Source: Cyrtodaria siliqua (taxonomy: Eukaryota > Mollusca > Bivalvia > Adapedonta > Hiatellidae). Taken from it: 64,000 nt of DNA. Positions 1-12,492 of the stretch are shown here, one piece after another. A program made the position numbers and the translations under genes. The notes below the pieces were generated by a model. The model saw nothing but the letters and a program-made list of their open reading frames with translations, ran no database searches and had not been told where the DNA came from. The stretch covers positions 1-64,000 of the forward strand of contig JAWPHD010003076.1 of NCBI GenBank assembly GCA_037043455.1, written 5' to 3'. The first letter of the stretch is position 1, and the number at the start of each line of letters is the position of its first letter.

Positions 1-805
1 AGAAGATAGAGAACGTAGAGTTTCTTTAATATACATGTTCTTATGTGAAAAGCATGAAGTCATAACAGTGCTAACTTTTTATAATTAATGGATTTCATTT
101 GAAAACAATGATTTAAATGCATCAGAGAATAATTAGGTGTAAATTGTATTGGTAAGTCGTTCAGTCCTTTAATCATCTACAGTTTGCATTCAAATATAAA
201 GTGATATTCATTTCTACTGTGTTCGGCACACTTTGCATACCCTTTCATTCCTAGGAATACCTCTGTATCTCCCTTTTCTATTCGAGGTCATGTAGGAAGT
301 TCGAAAAGATGATAGTGCCTGCCTGCATTTTCGTATTGTAAGGCAATGTAAATATTTTCAAACTTAAAATCTGTTTCAAATCTCGTATACTTCTAGTTTT
401 TGTTAGTGATGTTTTCGGAACATGTTTGTTGAAAATGGTCTTTTATTCTTACATATACTTTAAGGAAAAGAGATTCAATATTCGACAGTTTGGTATACCC
501 ATACGTATCCAAAACCGTTCATGTAAAGATTCATTCTTAGCTGTGTTACCCAGTTGATATGACCATACGTATCATAATAAACTAACAAGTAAAAAGCTTT
601 CTTCACTATCTATGACTAGGCGTTTTTAGAAGTCGTAACCAGTATTTAATACATTTTTTCTATAACTTTCTATCCATAGTGATTATCTGGCCGCAGTCCA
701 CCGAGAACGGAACTATTACGTACTTGCCTTGTGTAGACGTACATAAATCGTTTGCACGCATAATATTGTATACGCTCAATACAGCTATATTGTTCTAGAC
801 CCATA
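1..805. other. AT-rich stretch with no recognised feature
   Basis: I see no open frame, repeat or RNA that I can support here. Base composition is typical of the rest of the window. Confidence 0.5.
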
Positions 806-1500
806 TCTCAGAGCATATGAAACAATTTTTTAATTTTTGTGTCAAACAAATTAAAAAACATATCTGATTGTAAAGGATCACATGTATATAAGCCATTTAA
901 AAGAGCAATAAGAACACGTTTGCTTTTAATAGCAATTTTTCCTACCATTCGATTTAGAGACATTTGACTTGATAATAATAGACCAACATTTTGCAACATT
1001 AACGTTTTTACCACCAAGTGTCCATTTCTCATGTTTGTTTAATGGGCCCACATTTCGAAAAACAAAAACCTTTGTTTTTTCAAGATTAACGGTTAACTCC
1101 CAATGTGTACAATATTGATGGAGAATGATTTAATTGTCTCTGCAAACCAATCACTGTGCCTGAAATAAGACCAATGTCATCTGCAAACATTAACATAAAT
1201 AACTCACCAGTATCCGGTTATAACTTGATTCCGGTCAGACCAATGTTTGCAATTTCATATTGAAGTTTATCTTGAAGTTCATCAATAAATATGGAAAACA
1301 GAATTGGGCTTAAAATACAACTTTGTCTAACACCCTGAGTACACTGAAAAATATTCACTCAAATTTGTTTTGTTTCTTACACATGCTTCAACACTTTCAA
1401 TATTTACTATATAACATTTTAAACAGTTTACCTTTTACGCCGGCTTTTTTTAAATAAACCACAACTATTCACAGTATCAAACGCTTTTTTGTCTCGCCTT
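806..1500 (-). pseudogene. LINE reverse transcriptase fragment (C-terminal half), broken
   Basis: Read on the minus strand, the segment shows ordered motifs of a non-LTR retrotransposon reverse transcriptase. DKKAFDTVN (motif A, about 1470-1497) is followed by TQGVRQSCILSPILFSIFID (motif B region, about 1275-1350), then MFADDIGLISG (motif C, about 1165-1195), then a tail ending at 808. A stop codon interrupts the region just before the FADD block, and reading-frame changes occur elsewhere, so it is dead. It probably belongs to the same insertion as the endonuclease/RT fragment at 3775-5450, split by the intervening insert. The LINE clade cannot be fixed by eye. Confidence 0.75.
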
Positions 1501-1569
1501 TCGAAGAAAAAAAGAGACATAGGTGTTGCTTTTTCCGGCGGCGGCGGCGGCGGCGTCAACATTCAAGTT

Positions 1570-2215
1570 TTGCGTTTAGGTCATTTTCTCACAAACTGTA
1601 TGCACTAGACCTTTCAAACTTTGCTTATAGTTGTATCATGGGTGATACATCGCAACGTGACAAAGCAAATGTGTGAGTGACCTTGACCCTCCAAGCAAAG
1701 GGCAGATAACTTGCTAAATTTTAGGTTCAAGTTTTGCGTTTTAGGTCACTTTTTCACAAACTGTATGCACTAGACTTTTCAAACTTTGCTTATAGTTGTA
1801 TCTTTGGTGGTACATGGCAACGTGACAAAGCAAATGTTGAAGTGACCTTGACCCTCCAAGCAAAGGGCAGATAACTTAATAATTTTAGGTTCAACTTTTG
1901 CGTTTAGGTCACTTTTTCACAAACTGTATGCACTAGACCTTTAAAACTTTGCTTATAGTTGTTTCTTGAGTGGTACATCGCAACGTGTCAAAGCAAATGT
2001 GGAAGTGACCTTGACCCTCCAAGCAAGTGTAGATAACCTTATAATTTTTACCTTCAACTTTGGCGTTTAGGTCATTTTTTCACAAACTGTATGCACTTAG
2101 ACCTTTCAAACTTTGCTTATATTTGTATCTTGAGTGGTACATTGCAACGTGACAAAGCAAAAGTGGATGTGACCTTTACCATCCAAGCAAAGGGGAGATA
2201 ACTTTAATTGTTACA
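1570..2215 (+). repeat. ~164-bp tandem repeat, about four units
   Basis: The phrase ACAAACTGTATGCACTAGAC recurs at about 1591, 1756, 1919 and 2082, giving a period of 163-165 bp. Each unit also holds GTGACCTTGACCCTCCAAG or a close variant. No coding potential is seen. Confidence 0.85.
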
Positions 2216-2599
2216 TTTACATCACTTTCTCATGAACTAGAATTATGCACTAGATGTTTTAAACCTAATTTATAGCTTAATCTTTAGAAGAAAAACATAT
2301 TCTATTTTGACATAGTTGTGTCTTCGGTAGTGCATCTGTTTTTTTGGATGCCTAGATTTCATCTATGACCTTGACCTACTTTTGGAGCTGATGATTTTTA
2401 GCTCTACTGGCCAAAGGTCTTCATTTTTCATCTGATCTTTACCAAACTTTACCAGATTGTTAATATCAATGAAAGCTCGCACAAGTTCGAAAACCAGCCA
2501 GATCGGACCAATAACAGCGGAGTTATGGCCCTTGATTGAGTTAAAAATACTATATTTTGCCTCGTTAATACCGATAGGGTCTTATCTTTATCAAACTTT

Positions 2600-2860
2600 A
2601 CCAGATGTTTTGCTTTTTTATTTTTATTTTTTTTATTATTAGTAGTATATATTTTTATTATTATTATTTTTTTTAATAGATATATATATATATATATTTT
2701 TTTTTTTTTATTTTATTTTTTTTTTTATTTTTTTTTTTATTTAATATTACCTTTTTTTTCATATTTTTTTTTTTTTTTTCAATTTATTTTTTATTTTTTT
2801 AATTTAATATTTTTTTTATTTTTTTTAATTTTCTTATTTCATTATATATATATTTTTTTT
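2600..2860 (+). repeat. T-rich low-complexity tract
   Basis: About 260 bases composed almost only of T and A, with TA runs near 2680-2697. It lies inside the 1492-3797 insert. Confidence 0.9.
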
Positions 2861-3774
2861 TTATGTTAACGCCATGTTAGCAGGAAGCATTGCTGTACCA
2901 ATTGCATTTTTTTTCCCCGTTTTTTTTTTAAATTTCTTGTTGGCACTACTCCTCCTAAACGCCATTTTGGATTTCGACGAAACTTGGCAGGAAGCAGCGG
3001 TAAGATGTCTAATTGTGCATATCGCGCTTTTGTTCCAGTTTGCTGATTTATGACGGAGTTATGGCACTTTGACATTTTTACTTTAAATTTCTTGTCAGCG
3101 CTACTCCTCCTAAACGGCTTGTTGGATTTCTACAAAAATTGGCAAGAAGCCTCAGTATGATGTCTAGTTGTGCAAAGCATGGTATATCAAATGAAATTTT
3201 GGACAAGTTCGAAAACCAGCTAGATCTAGTTAGTAAGGCAGGTTATGGCCCTTGATTTGTTGAAAAATGCTATATTGTATTTTCCGTTGTTAAATCTGTA
3301 GTTACTTAATTTTTTATCTGATCTTTGCCATATATGTTTAGAATGTTAATATACACCCCCTCCCCCCCCCCCTCCCACCCCACCACCACACCCCCACACC
3401 CATTTTTGTGAAATTTCATTCATAGAAGAAAGTGGGACAAATTAAAAAATGCCCATGCCAGACTAGACACAGCAGATTTATTGCCCATGATTACCAGGTG
3501 AGCGATCTAAGGCCATCCTATCCCTGTTGTTTTTGTAATGTTTTAAAAAAACTACTGGTGGGAATTTTATGTCGACAACCCTTGATATAACAGCCGTTTT
3601 AGATAGTAGAGCATCCACAGGCCCTCTTGGGCCTCTTGTTTTTAATAGAATGGCATTTTGTTTGTAAACAAATGCACTTTAATGTCATCTCAGCGAACGG
3701 CAAACTCGATTGTTTTTAGTTGCTGAAATGTTTACAAACTTTCATTTAAGCATCATTGACGTTTTTATTTTTAA

Positions 3775-5450
3775 GTCCAGCCCCCATTAGGCGAGACATG
3801 TGAATCCACGGATTTCTTGTTTAAATCTACACATGCTACAAATAATTTCATACCTTTTTTGGTCAAGTATCTATCAATAATTACCATTAAAACAAATGCA
3901 TTATCTACCGTATAACATCCTTCTCTAAAACCTGACACTGCTTCTGATTTCTTGTCAAAGATAGTTGTGCAAAAGGTCAAACATCTATTTAAAATTTGTG
4001 TAAATATTTTGCTTATAGCATCAAGTAACATGATTCCTCTATAATTACTGGGGTCGTCCACCCTACCGTTTTTGTCTAGCTGATTTAATTATTTCTTCAT
4101 TTGTTATAGGTGATTTCATAATAATATCTCATTTTCGGGGATCCCCTGAAAAAGTTTTCCTATATCTTCTTCGCTTAATTCATTGTCATGAAATGTAGAG
4201 TTCGAGTTATCATTGCTGTCGAATAAGGTTTTGAAGTAATCGTACCATCGCTTAGTGTTAATATTACTTTCACATGTTTATTGTTTGGACCAGTTAACCT
4301 TTTAAGGAGCTTCCAAAATATTTTCGAATCGTTTGCACTATCCACTAGTGAATCTAGATTTCGTGTATTTTTGACTTCTTGCTTTTTTTTGTATGTCATT
4401 TTAAATGTTGTCCTTGTCGTAATGTAATTGTCGAGGTTTTGTTTTGTCCTATTGTGTCGATATGTATGCAACAGTTTATACGTTTTCTTTTTTTCAGGAT
4501 TTTGCATTCATTATCAAACCAATCCGGTTGGCTATGTTTATGTTTATTGACTTTATTAACTACTTTGCATGGATCAATCGGCTTATATATCATGTCTGTG
4601 GTTAAAATATTGTTTATGGGTATGTTATGGTTACTAATATTGTTTTCTAAATCTATATAGTCGTCACTGTTCATACATGTATTCATATTCTCTTCATTGT
4701 TGTCGTTCTTAAATATATATATCTATATGTTTCTTCAGATTCGTCTTCGCTTGTCTCATTATCACTTCTGATATTTAAATTACTTTTTATTTCAAGACTT
4801 ATGGGGAAATGTTTAGATTCTGTTCTTTTGTTGACTTCGAATGATTGTATAATGTAAAAAAACTGTTTTATTGGTTATAAAATAATCGATGACATTACAA
4901 CCTATGGAAGAGACATATGTAAAGTTGCCTTTTTCTTTATCTTTTCCACACCTCCCATTTATAATATGTAAGGCATATGCTTTACAAAAATTAATAAGTT
5001 CCCTGCCACAACTATTGGTGGTACTATCGCAGAAATATCTTGACATAGTTATATGATTATTTATCATATCGTTGAATTCGTCCAATTCTGGAATATCAAA
5101 TTCATATGGTATATAATCCAGTTCATTAGATGTTTGGGCATTCAGGTCTCCCGCAAATAAAAAATGAATTTCATTAAGATTACAATCAGCATTTATAATA
5201 CTATTTTCGATACGTTCTACACCCTTGAAGGGTTTATCTTTATAAAATGGTGAGCAACTTGGAGGTAGATAAGTTCAAACAAATAACACATCTTTTGCTA
5301 AATCAAGCACTGATCTGTCAAAAAGCAGAAGAAATACTTAACTCACATTCGTGAGATATTCTTCTTACAAACGGTACTAATTCATTACGCATATATACAA
5401 TTATACCTCCCATGGATCGCCCAACAGCAAAACGTGAACAATGTGATATG
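3775..5450 (-). pseudogene. LINE endonuclease and N-terminal reverse transcriptase remnant
   Basis: On the minus strand, running from high to low coordinates, pieces in several frames read as an APE-type endonuclease followed by the start of a reverse transcriptase. The order is GGIIVYMRNELVPF (about 5380-5420), FAGDLNAQ (about 5130-5160), NGRCGKDKEKGNFTYVSSIG (about 4890-4970) with VIDYFI, a basic linker, then PSNYRGIMLL, SGFREGCYTVDNAF and KKGMKLFVACVDL (3800-4060). Frameshifts separate the parts and the RT stops at motif A, where the 1492-3797 insert begins. It is a dead copy of an EN+RT retrotransposon. Confidence 0.8.
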
Positions 5451-5940
5451 CACATTTGATCCATTTCCGATGGTTAATAATTATACATCCACTGAATAAA
5501 ATGTATTAATAAATAATTTAACGATTAAATAGTCGTATTTCAATGTTACGTATAATGAAGAACACAAGCCATTTTGATTGAATTAAATTGTTTCACGGCT
5601 CAACAGTTCATTATATAGGTCAGTCCGAGTCCCAGAGCGAGGAGAAAGATAAAAAAACAACACCCCTTATAGTTGAAGCATACCGCGTTGTGCTCTTTTG
5701 GCTTGTCTTTTTTTTTCTCAAACATTTGCCCCCCACCCAATAATTGAAACGTTCCAACGCCTATGGATACACGGGACAGCCCGCCCAACGAGTCTATGGG
5801 AAAGTATCTTGCCTAAGGACACACAAAGGACACAACGAAAACAGTAACCCGGTAGTGTCAGTGAGGTTCGAACACGTGGTATCAGGACGCAGAGTCGAAA
5901 GAGCTATCCATTTGATATTATGGAGTTGTTGCTAAATTGT
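5451..5940. other. No recognised feature
   Basis: AT-rich sequence. The short open frames here look fortuitous, and no repeat family match inside the window was found. Confidence 0.4.
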
Positions 5941-6370
5941 ACGAATGTGAACTAATAAAAATTTAAAGAAGTTTGTTTAAAAGTCGAATAGGAAATGTAG
6001 CTATGTAGCAGTCAACCAAACCAGAACCAAACACACACATTAAAACAAACAACAATTACAATGTTACTGAATAAGAAGTAAGCCATGTGACACCACAAAC
6101 ACAAACGGGTTGAAAATAGTGTTATCGCCTTGGAACGGTCAGCAGCAAAAAGGCCTCGGGATGGTGGGGGCGGTGGTGATGGCGGCGGGGGTTGGGGTGC
6201 GTCCACCTTACTCTTACTATATTGTCATCCCAATAAAATGGGACAGAGTAAATAAAGAAATCCTCGCCAGGCTATATTCTCTAACAAGCCATGAAGCATG
6301 AATAGGCAATATAACACATTGACGATCATGTACAATGAATATAAAAAAGCCTAGAAAGCTACAGTCTATG
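5940..6370 (+). repeat. Repeat family R1, diverged copy
   Basis: Shares a chain of phrases with five other copies in the window. These include a run of ACAAACAC-type words, CACCACAAACACAAACGGGTTG, CGCCTTGGAACGGTCAG, CATCCCAATAAAATGGGACAG, AAATCCTCGCCAGGCTATA and AATAGGCAATATA. R1 copies lie at 5940, 7866, 35980, 48600, 52615 and 58735/63773, with a reverse fragment at 41150. No protein is encoded. The family looks like a SINE- or MITE-type repeat of 300-500 bp, but its true ends are not resolved. Confidence 0.75.
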
Positions 6371-6894
6371 TTAATGTTGCATTGCTTTCTACTGCAGAAC
6401 CTATATTGTTTTTTTCTGCTTTAAACTGGAATAAAATGTTATTTATTAATTTAGCACATTCTTACTGGTTTTGCAACTACATTGTTACTTGTAATCCCAA
6501 GATTCTTTCTCATATTGAACTGTCAGAATCTGCTTTCTGTTTAAACCTATTAATAATGGTAATTGCATTGGTTGCCAAAGTAAATTAATATAATGTGTCA
6601 ACTATCAAGTGAATTAATATTGGCCGCGTGTCTTCTTGGTCCTCAGACAGTTGTACTGGCTTTCGGCCTGGTGATATTACCCCAGTTGTTTCTGCATTGA
6701 TAACTCATAGTGACTAGACCCATTTCAACACTGTAAACATGTTTAGATATTACAAGTGTAAATCAAAAGTTGATCAGGAATATCCGAACGGGAATTACAT
6801 GATAATGTACAATATCAATTCAATATACATGTAAAACCTACAACCTCTCATCTGATAATTAATAAGCATTTTTTTCTCATGCAGTCTCGTATAA
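6371..6894. other. No recognised feature
   Basis: Non-repetitive AT-rich sequence without a supportable gene. Confidence 0.4.
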
Positions 6895-7140
6895 GTGTCC
6901 GAGTATTAACTTTTATACCCCATACAACCCCTTCTCCAAGAAGCAAAAACGGGGTTGGCTGGGATATAAAATAAAACTTTAATTTCGGCTTAAAAAGTTT
7001 GCATATTGTAAAATTAAAACATTCAACAAGTAATTTTAAACAGGTTATCGCTTTTTCAGAAAAAAATGTTTTTATTATGTTTATTGTTGAAATATCCATT
7101 ATAAAATCCTGCTAATATAAGCTTTCCGATCGCTTAATGG
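6895..7140 (+). repeat. Repeat family R4, single unit
   Basis: Contains GTCCGAGTATTAACTTTTATA, CCCCTTCTCCAAGAAGC and GGGGTTGGCTGGG, followed by AAACAGGTTATCGC and TATAAGCTTTCCGATCGCTTAA. The same order of phrases recurs at 44625-45010, where the first part is present three times in tandem. Confidence 0.8.
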
Positions 7141-7865
7141 AATTAAGACGGGACCACTTAATGGTGATCCTTTTTTTAAAATATGAAACATTAGATTTAT
7201 CAGCAATTGGTGAAAGATGTTTCATAAGTTTTAAAATGATATGTTTTAAAATGAAAACTTTATCATTATCATTTAAGGTCATTACGTCTTACTACTGATC
7301 TTTACACAGAATGTCCACTGGCAATGAAACATGTCACTTTTGGGTAAAACTTCTTACTTTTAGCATTTGTAATATTATGACGTTCGTGACCTACTTATTG
7401 ACCAACTGTTTCAACTAGTTTTACAATTTAGACAAAAATTCTTAATTTTAAGTGCTCCATATGTTTGTAGAGCATTGCTAAATTTAAATATTTACTCTCG
7501 TTTTGGAATGTACATGTATTACTTACTACTCATTATCAGATTGTCTGACACTCAGCAATATCCAAATCTGTCTGAAATCCGGAACATGTTCCATTCCCGT
7601 CACGTGGATCGATAATAAGGAAAATATGTGCACAGTCAAAGAAATAAACATAAATCGAATAACACGTTTCTCTTGTTTTAACGCAGTAATGCCATGCTGG
7701 CGTCATACTGGTAAGAAAATCGTAGGATGCTAAAACAGTTCCATGGTAAAATCAAATTCTATAATGAGCATGTGTTTTTCTCGAGATTAATTTTCATTTT
7801 ACAGTTAAATTTATGAGTATGAGTTAAGAGGATAGACAGAAATGCGGCTTTGAAATATGTTTATT
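7141..7865. other. No recognised feature
   Basis: AT-rich sequence. No motif, repeat or splice-supported exon was found. Confidence 0.4.
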
Positions 7866-8180
7866 TGTCATCTATTGCCATCCCAATAAACGGGACAGTG
7901 TAAATAAAGATACCCTCGCCAGGCTATAATCTATAACAAACAAGGCAGCATTAATAGGCAATATAGGTAAAAAACATAAATGGTCATGTATATGTCATAT
8001 ACAAAAGCCTATAAAGCCACAAAGTAAGTACTCAATGACATGAAAGAAGCTAGAGCAGCAAGAGAACACATCGTTAAGTGTACGTCAAAACAAGATTAAG
8101 ACAAACATTAAACCCTACCGTCCTTTGAGATTTTAGGTAGACGTCATCATAGTGTCCACAATCTGCTTGGTTATCGCACA
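7866..8180 (+). repeat. Repeat family R1, right-hand portion
   Basis: Starts near GCCATCCCAATAAACGGGACAG and runs through the conserved 3' part (CCTCGCCAGGCTATAATC, ACAAGGCAGCATTAATAGGC, AAGTACTCAATGACATG). It provides an uninterrupted version of the site into which the LINE at 59045-63766 has inserted. Confidence 0.8.
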
Positions 8181-8279
8181 CTCAAAAAGAAAACATAGTT
8201 TGGAACCGTGAATGGGTCAACCACTAAACATGCAATGCTTTGCACAATGATAGGATTATAACTTCTTTTGATAAACTTT

Positions 8280-9010
8280 TTAACAAGTTTAATACAGATT
8301 ATATGAAAGTGATTAAGACCAAGTATCTTAATACGAAGTTTGTAAATAACATCACCAAAGAACTCAATTGTGATAGTACGTCTCGCAGAAGAGTTCTTAA
8401 TTATTTTATATTTTAAAAGTAGATTAGGATTACCATAGTAATAGTTTGCAAAGGTTTTTCGAAGTTTATGGTAACAGTATCCCAGATTATAAGCTATACA
8501 ATATTACGACTTTTGAAGTCCTCAACGAGACTACAAGCTCTAAAAAACAAATACGTTGAAAAATATAGACCCCATACGAAGTAGCTCGGTGAAAATCCCC
8601 ATCTGAGTGGGGATAATTAACAATATCAAAATTGAAGTCATTTCTTTTTTCATAGATTTTATTATTCACCATTTTCAATACAGATGTGTAAATCAAGAAA
8701 GGAAGCGACAGTATCAGAAATGTTAGCTTTGTTGAGTTGACGTTCCTTATGATATATAGTATTAACCATAGTGGAAAGGAAAGGGTTGTTAATATTCATT
8801 ATGTCATCCAGATACCACGAGGTGTCATTAAAGGCTTGCTTCAGTTGCATCTGCCTGAGTATCTGGTGAAAGGCTCAACATGAAATCTCTTTCATAACAA
8901 TCTAAGAACAAATCTGCGACAATATGTGCACAGTTCGTATCCATGGGGATATCAACATATGTATTTATAAGGTAGTTCCATACCTGACGAAAATATCATC
9001 TAATAGGAAA
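8280..9010 (-). pseudogene. Penelope-like reverse transcriptase fragment
   Basis: Minus-strand pieces read, in order: YVDIPMDTNCAHIVADLFL and CYERDFMLSLSP (about 8870-8960); then FNDTSWYLDDIMNINNPF with LNKANISD and FLDLHI (8662-8840); then KIYEKRNDFNFDIVNYPHSD and ATSYGVYI (8550-8680); then YHKLRKTFANYY and FFGDVIYKLR (8340-8480). The D-D of WYLDDI corresponds to the reverse transcriptase catalytic pair. Frames change between blocks, so the copy is inactive. The IPMGTNCAP-like block and the RYLDD style suggest a Penelope-like or related element rather than a LINE, but this is an inference from pattern only. The last block is related to the ORF at 56835-57257. Confidence 0.7.
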
Positions 9011-10525
9011 ATGAGTTGCCAATATTTCTAAGCCTATATTTCCTGCATATTTGTTGTATATGTAACTTTTCGGGAATCTAAGCAGCATATATGCAAACTG
9101 CCACTGGTCAAAACTAGTAAGATATAAAAGATAAACACCCACTGTGTATCGGTGAGCTGTTTTGTTGTGGAATAAAATGTACATTTTTTTAAATCAATTC
9201 AAAGCAAAAAGTAACTGTTTATTTTAAATGTAGTGAGTTTGGATTAATATGAGAGTTTCTGAGCTAAATTGAGAACGATTGAGTATATTTTATCCAACAA
9301 CAAAATGTACTGATACATAGTGGATGTCTAACTAATGCAGCATATGCACCTATGCTGCTTAAATTCCTGGTAAGTTACATTTACATCGAATATGAAGAAA
9401 ATGAATGGCAAGAAACAGTGATAAGAAAATTCATTTGCTCTTAAAAATGGCAGCTGCTATGTGGCACATATTCTGAATCAAATCAGGTAATTTGCTGTGC
9501 TGGCAAATTTGCCAGCATTTGAAAATATTTTACTTGCATTTTGCAAAAAGGAACCTTACACTTGAGCCCTGATAATGTACCCCCGCCCCCACCTTACAGC
9601 CTAACACACCCTCCATAAATTCCCGGATCTGATTATGTGACATATTGTACATGGTTTGTATAAGTCAAGGATAAATGACTACTAAACTTGCCATTCTATA
9701 ATTTTTGAGTTGAATCGTCAGTGGTGAACCTTCGTAAAAATGAAATGGCCAATAGCCTCATGATTATGCCCCCAACGATACAAGTTGATGTCACGCGATT
9801 ATTTAACGTTCTTACACCATTCTATTTGTTTAGCATTGCAGCGTAATATAACCGATAAAACAAGAAATTAAATGACCAGGGTCCATATTCCTAATACTTC
9901 TTAGCAAAATCTTAACTTAAGTCAAATTGGATTATTTTTTTTAAACAACTTTTTATATCGGTTTAAGACGTTTTCTTAATATTATTTGATAAAGTTATGG
10001 ATAAATAAAATCTACAGTTAAATATCTATCTTACAATAGTTTGTTTGTAATGTCCCTGAGAGGTTAATAAGGATATTTAAAAATGTGTGAAAATCTTATA
10101 TTTTGGCTTAAGTAATATTTTCCACTTAAGTTGCTTTATGAATGCAGACCCAGACAGTTTTAAAAGGAACGAGTATATTACATTACCAACCATTGTGGTC
10201 ATTACAATCAATTACTACACGCTAAATAAGTTAATTAATATAATGAATACTACCATAACAACGATAATGACATTAACGGCGAAGTCATAAATCACATTTT
10301 CCCAAGTGTGTGCTTATTATTAGACAACTAGAATTGGCTTGATATTGGTGTATATGAATGAGCACTATACATGCAAAACTATCTCGACACATTAAAGTGC
10401 TGTTGTTCCTCACTTGTATTATGCAATGTTTATAGGATTATACAGAGATATGCATACACCTTAAAGGGACTGTAGGTGAACTGGAAGAGTAACTGGTACC
10501 AATACAATATAATTAATTGAATATA
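9011..10525. other. No recognised feature
   Basis: About 1.5 kb of AT-rich sequence. The open frames are short and unsupported, and I found no internal tandem repeat. Confidence 0.4.
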
Positions 10526-10733
10526 ATTTGAATTTATAGATTCACCAACAGCTAAGGTCTTATGGCGACTTTCCGAGCTTCCATTAGTGGAGGAAGACAC
10601 CTGGGAAGAACCACCGATGTTTGCAAGTCAGCTGAATAGCTTCCACACATAAAGATTCCAAGGCCCATGAGAGATCGAACTAACAGCGGTGAGAGGCAGG
10701 TGATTTCAAGTCAGAGACTCTAACAATAAGAAG
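10526..10733 (-). mobile_element. tRNA-Ser-derived SINE, 5'-truncated copy
   Basis: Reverse-complement relative of the SINE at 46371-46646. On the minus strand it retains the anticodon stem region CTGACTTGAAATCAC, a B-box-like TAGTTCGATCTCTC, and the body with GGTGGTTCTTCCCAGGTGTC, CTTCCTCCAC and GCGACT. The A box is missing or degraded at the 10733 end. Confidence 0.75.
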
Positions 10734-11186
10734 AGAAAAACATTGCGGTGTGCTTCACTTTCATATAAAATGTGCACATTAAATGAGCCGCATATATCAA
10801 GTAAGGTTGAATTAATATTTATCAAAAGATTTGGACTGGAAAAAAGACGATTGGTCAGGCTCATAGCTACGCAGAAGCACACCGAGACAGTTGCTTCGGT
10901 ATAATTTTGGGAATGTGCCAAAGATTTAAGTATGCATTTTAATGGAATGCCAAATAAACTCAATTAAATCGCATTAAATATAATTGTTTGACTTAAAGTT
11001 AAAACATCTGGCCCGGGAATGCATGCACTCAAATGCAGGAAAAATCTCGTAAAATCATTATTTTTCTGGAGAGTTGTGGGTGGGAGGCATGTCCCCAAAG
11101 TCCACTAAGAAAGGATGTGCCTCGGTTAAATGTCAGGCCTGGCTACAAACCTGTGGGTGCCTTTTGTTATTAAATCATCAATATTA
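10734..11186. other. No recognised feature
   Basis: No supportable gene or repeat was seen. Confidence 0.4.
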
Positions 11187-11321
11187 TAGGTTATTGAATT
11201 TGTTTGGCTAAATATTACTTGGAACGAGTTGTTTTGGCAAAGGACGATGAGCTTGCGAGTCGTCCTGCGGCAAAACAACTCGTTCCAAGTAATATTTAGC
11301 CATACAAATTCAATAACCTTT
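11187..11321. repeat. Hairpin with ~50-bp arms
   Basis: AGGTTATTGAATTTGTTTGG...GAACGAGTTGTTTTG is repeated as its near-perfect reverse complement after a ~33-base loop. The loop itself holds a second small hairpin (AGGACGA...TCGTCCT). This is the structure of a foldback or MITE-type element, with no coding capacity. Confidence 0.85.
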
Positions 11322-11808
11322 TTATTGTATACTTTCATATTGTTTTCGATCAATTTTAATTGTATGACTATTATTTGTCATTGTATGTGTGTTATTTTTA
11401 TAGCTTTTGATGGAATTCCTATCTTGTCATTCAGTTTCATTTTGTGTGGATGATTATTTTGCGCGAAAACGACGTCGACGTCGGATGACGTCATTAAAAA
11501 CATCATGCGATTTTCTAAAGTTTTTTTTACCATCCGATAACGTTAAAAACAGTGGGTGAGTGACCATTTCAATTATTTTATCAATTTCTGCCGTAAAAGG
11601 TTGAAAAAAACACACGTATTTTTGTTGACACTATAGGAAGGATTCCGTTATTTTTTTTATTTGAAAGTAGTTCCTTATTTCTATTTCGCGGCTCTTAGCA
11701 AGCACGAGCAAAAGTTCCGGTGCAATATCAATGTGTGCAATATCGTAGAATATTGCACACTTAGCTCAATGCAAACTAAAAGAGGACAATATGAAAGTAT
11801 ACAATAAT
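11322..11808. mobile_element. Putative MITE with ~21-bp terminal inverted repeats
   Basis: TTATTGTATACTTTCATATTG at 11322 is the reverse complement of CAATATGAAAGTATACAATAA at about 11787-11808. The 487-bp interior has no ORF and includes a local hairpin GTGTGCAATAT...ATATTGCACAC near 11732-11760. It abuts the hairpin at 11187-11321, so the two may be parts of one element. Confidence 0.6.
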
Positions 11809-12061
11809 GATTCATATGAGTTTCATAGTGCTAACAATTGTACATATTATTAAATAAAATTATAGATAATTAATATAGACCTTAATCATCAAATTAATTC
11901 ATATTACATAATTTTAATTACTATTAAATTATGATGTTTCCAAAACTAGCATAATCGTCGAGTTTTCCCGACCAAACTATTTCATTAGCATTAATAAAAT
12001 GGATTCTTCTATGTGGCCTATTTTAGTGCAGACGTACGTACATTGAATATTCAACTGAAAA

Positions 12062-12352
12062 CACATTATTATGGTTTTATTCGTATTAGATAGACACACA
12101 TTATTATGTTTTTATTCGTATTAGATAGACACACGTTATTATGGCTTTATTCGTAGTATTAGATAGACACACATTATTATGGCTTTATTCGTATTAGATA
12201 GACACGCATTATTATGGTTTTATTCGTATTAGATAGACACACATTATTATGGCTTTATTCGTATTAGATAGACACGCATTATTATGGTTTTATTCGTATT
12301 AGATAGACACACATTATTATGGTTTTATTCGTATTAGATAGACATACATTAT
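12062..12352 (+). repeat. 35-bp minisatellite upstream of gene A
   Basis: About eight copies of a 35-bp unit containing TTTATTCGTATTAGATAGAC and CACATTATTATGG. Spacing of 35 bp was measured between 12191 and 12226. It ends about 140 bp before the TATA box of gene A. Alternate units carry CACACATT or CACGCATT, hinting at a higher-order arrangement. Confidence 0.9.
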
Positions 12353-12492
12353 TCTTCCAGATCGCCTCCAGTCCCTTTAACCACATGTAACGGATAACGC
12401 CGTTTAAGATAGCGCAATGTCCTTCACGAAGTCTTTGACTTCTTATCTTTCGCTTACATATGGTCTTTCTCATTTCAAAATTCCAAAGACAG

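Larger units (their letters stand above)
1492..3797. mobile_element. 2.3 kb insert with 9-bp terminal inverted repeats, splitting a LINE
   Basis: The segment starts with GTCTCGCCT and ends with AGGCGAGAC, a perfect 9-bp inverted pair. LINE reverse transcriptase motifs lie immediately outside both ends. Inside are a ~164-bp tandem array, a long T-rich tract, a poly-C tract near 3358-3395, and units resembling the bivalve repeat at 41880-45190 (shared phrases such as GTTATGGCCCTTGATTT). Near its right end is a terminus reading GGGCCTCTTG (about 3630-3640). No transposase is visible. It is either a non-autonomous transposon or a composite of several repeats. Confidence 0.55.

Noticed and set aside
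5100..5450. A separate endonuclease gene
   Set aside because: It continues in order into RT motifs at lower coordinates, so it is part of one broken LINE.
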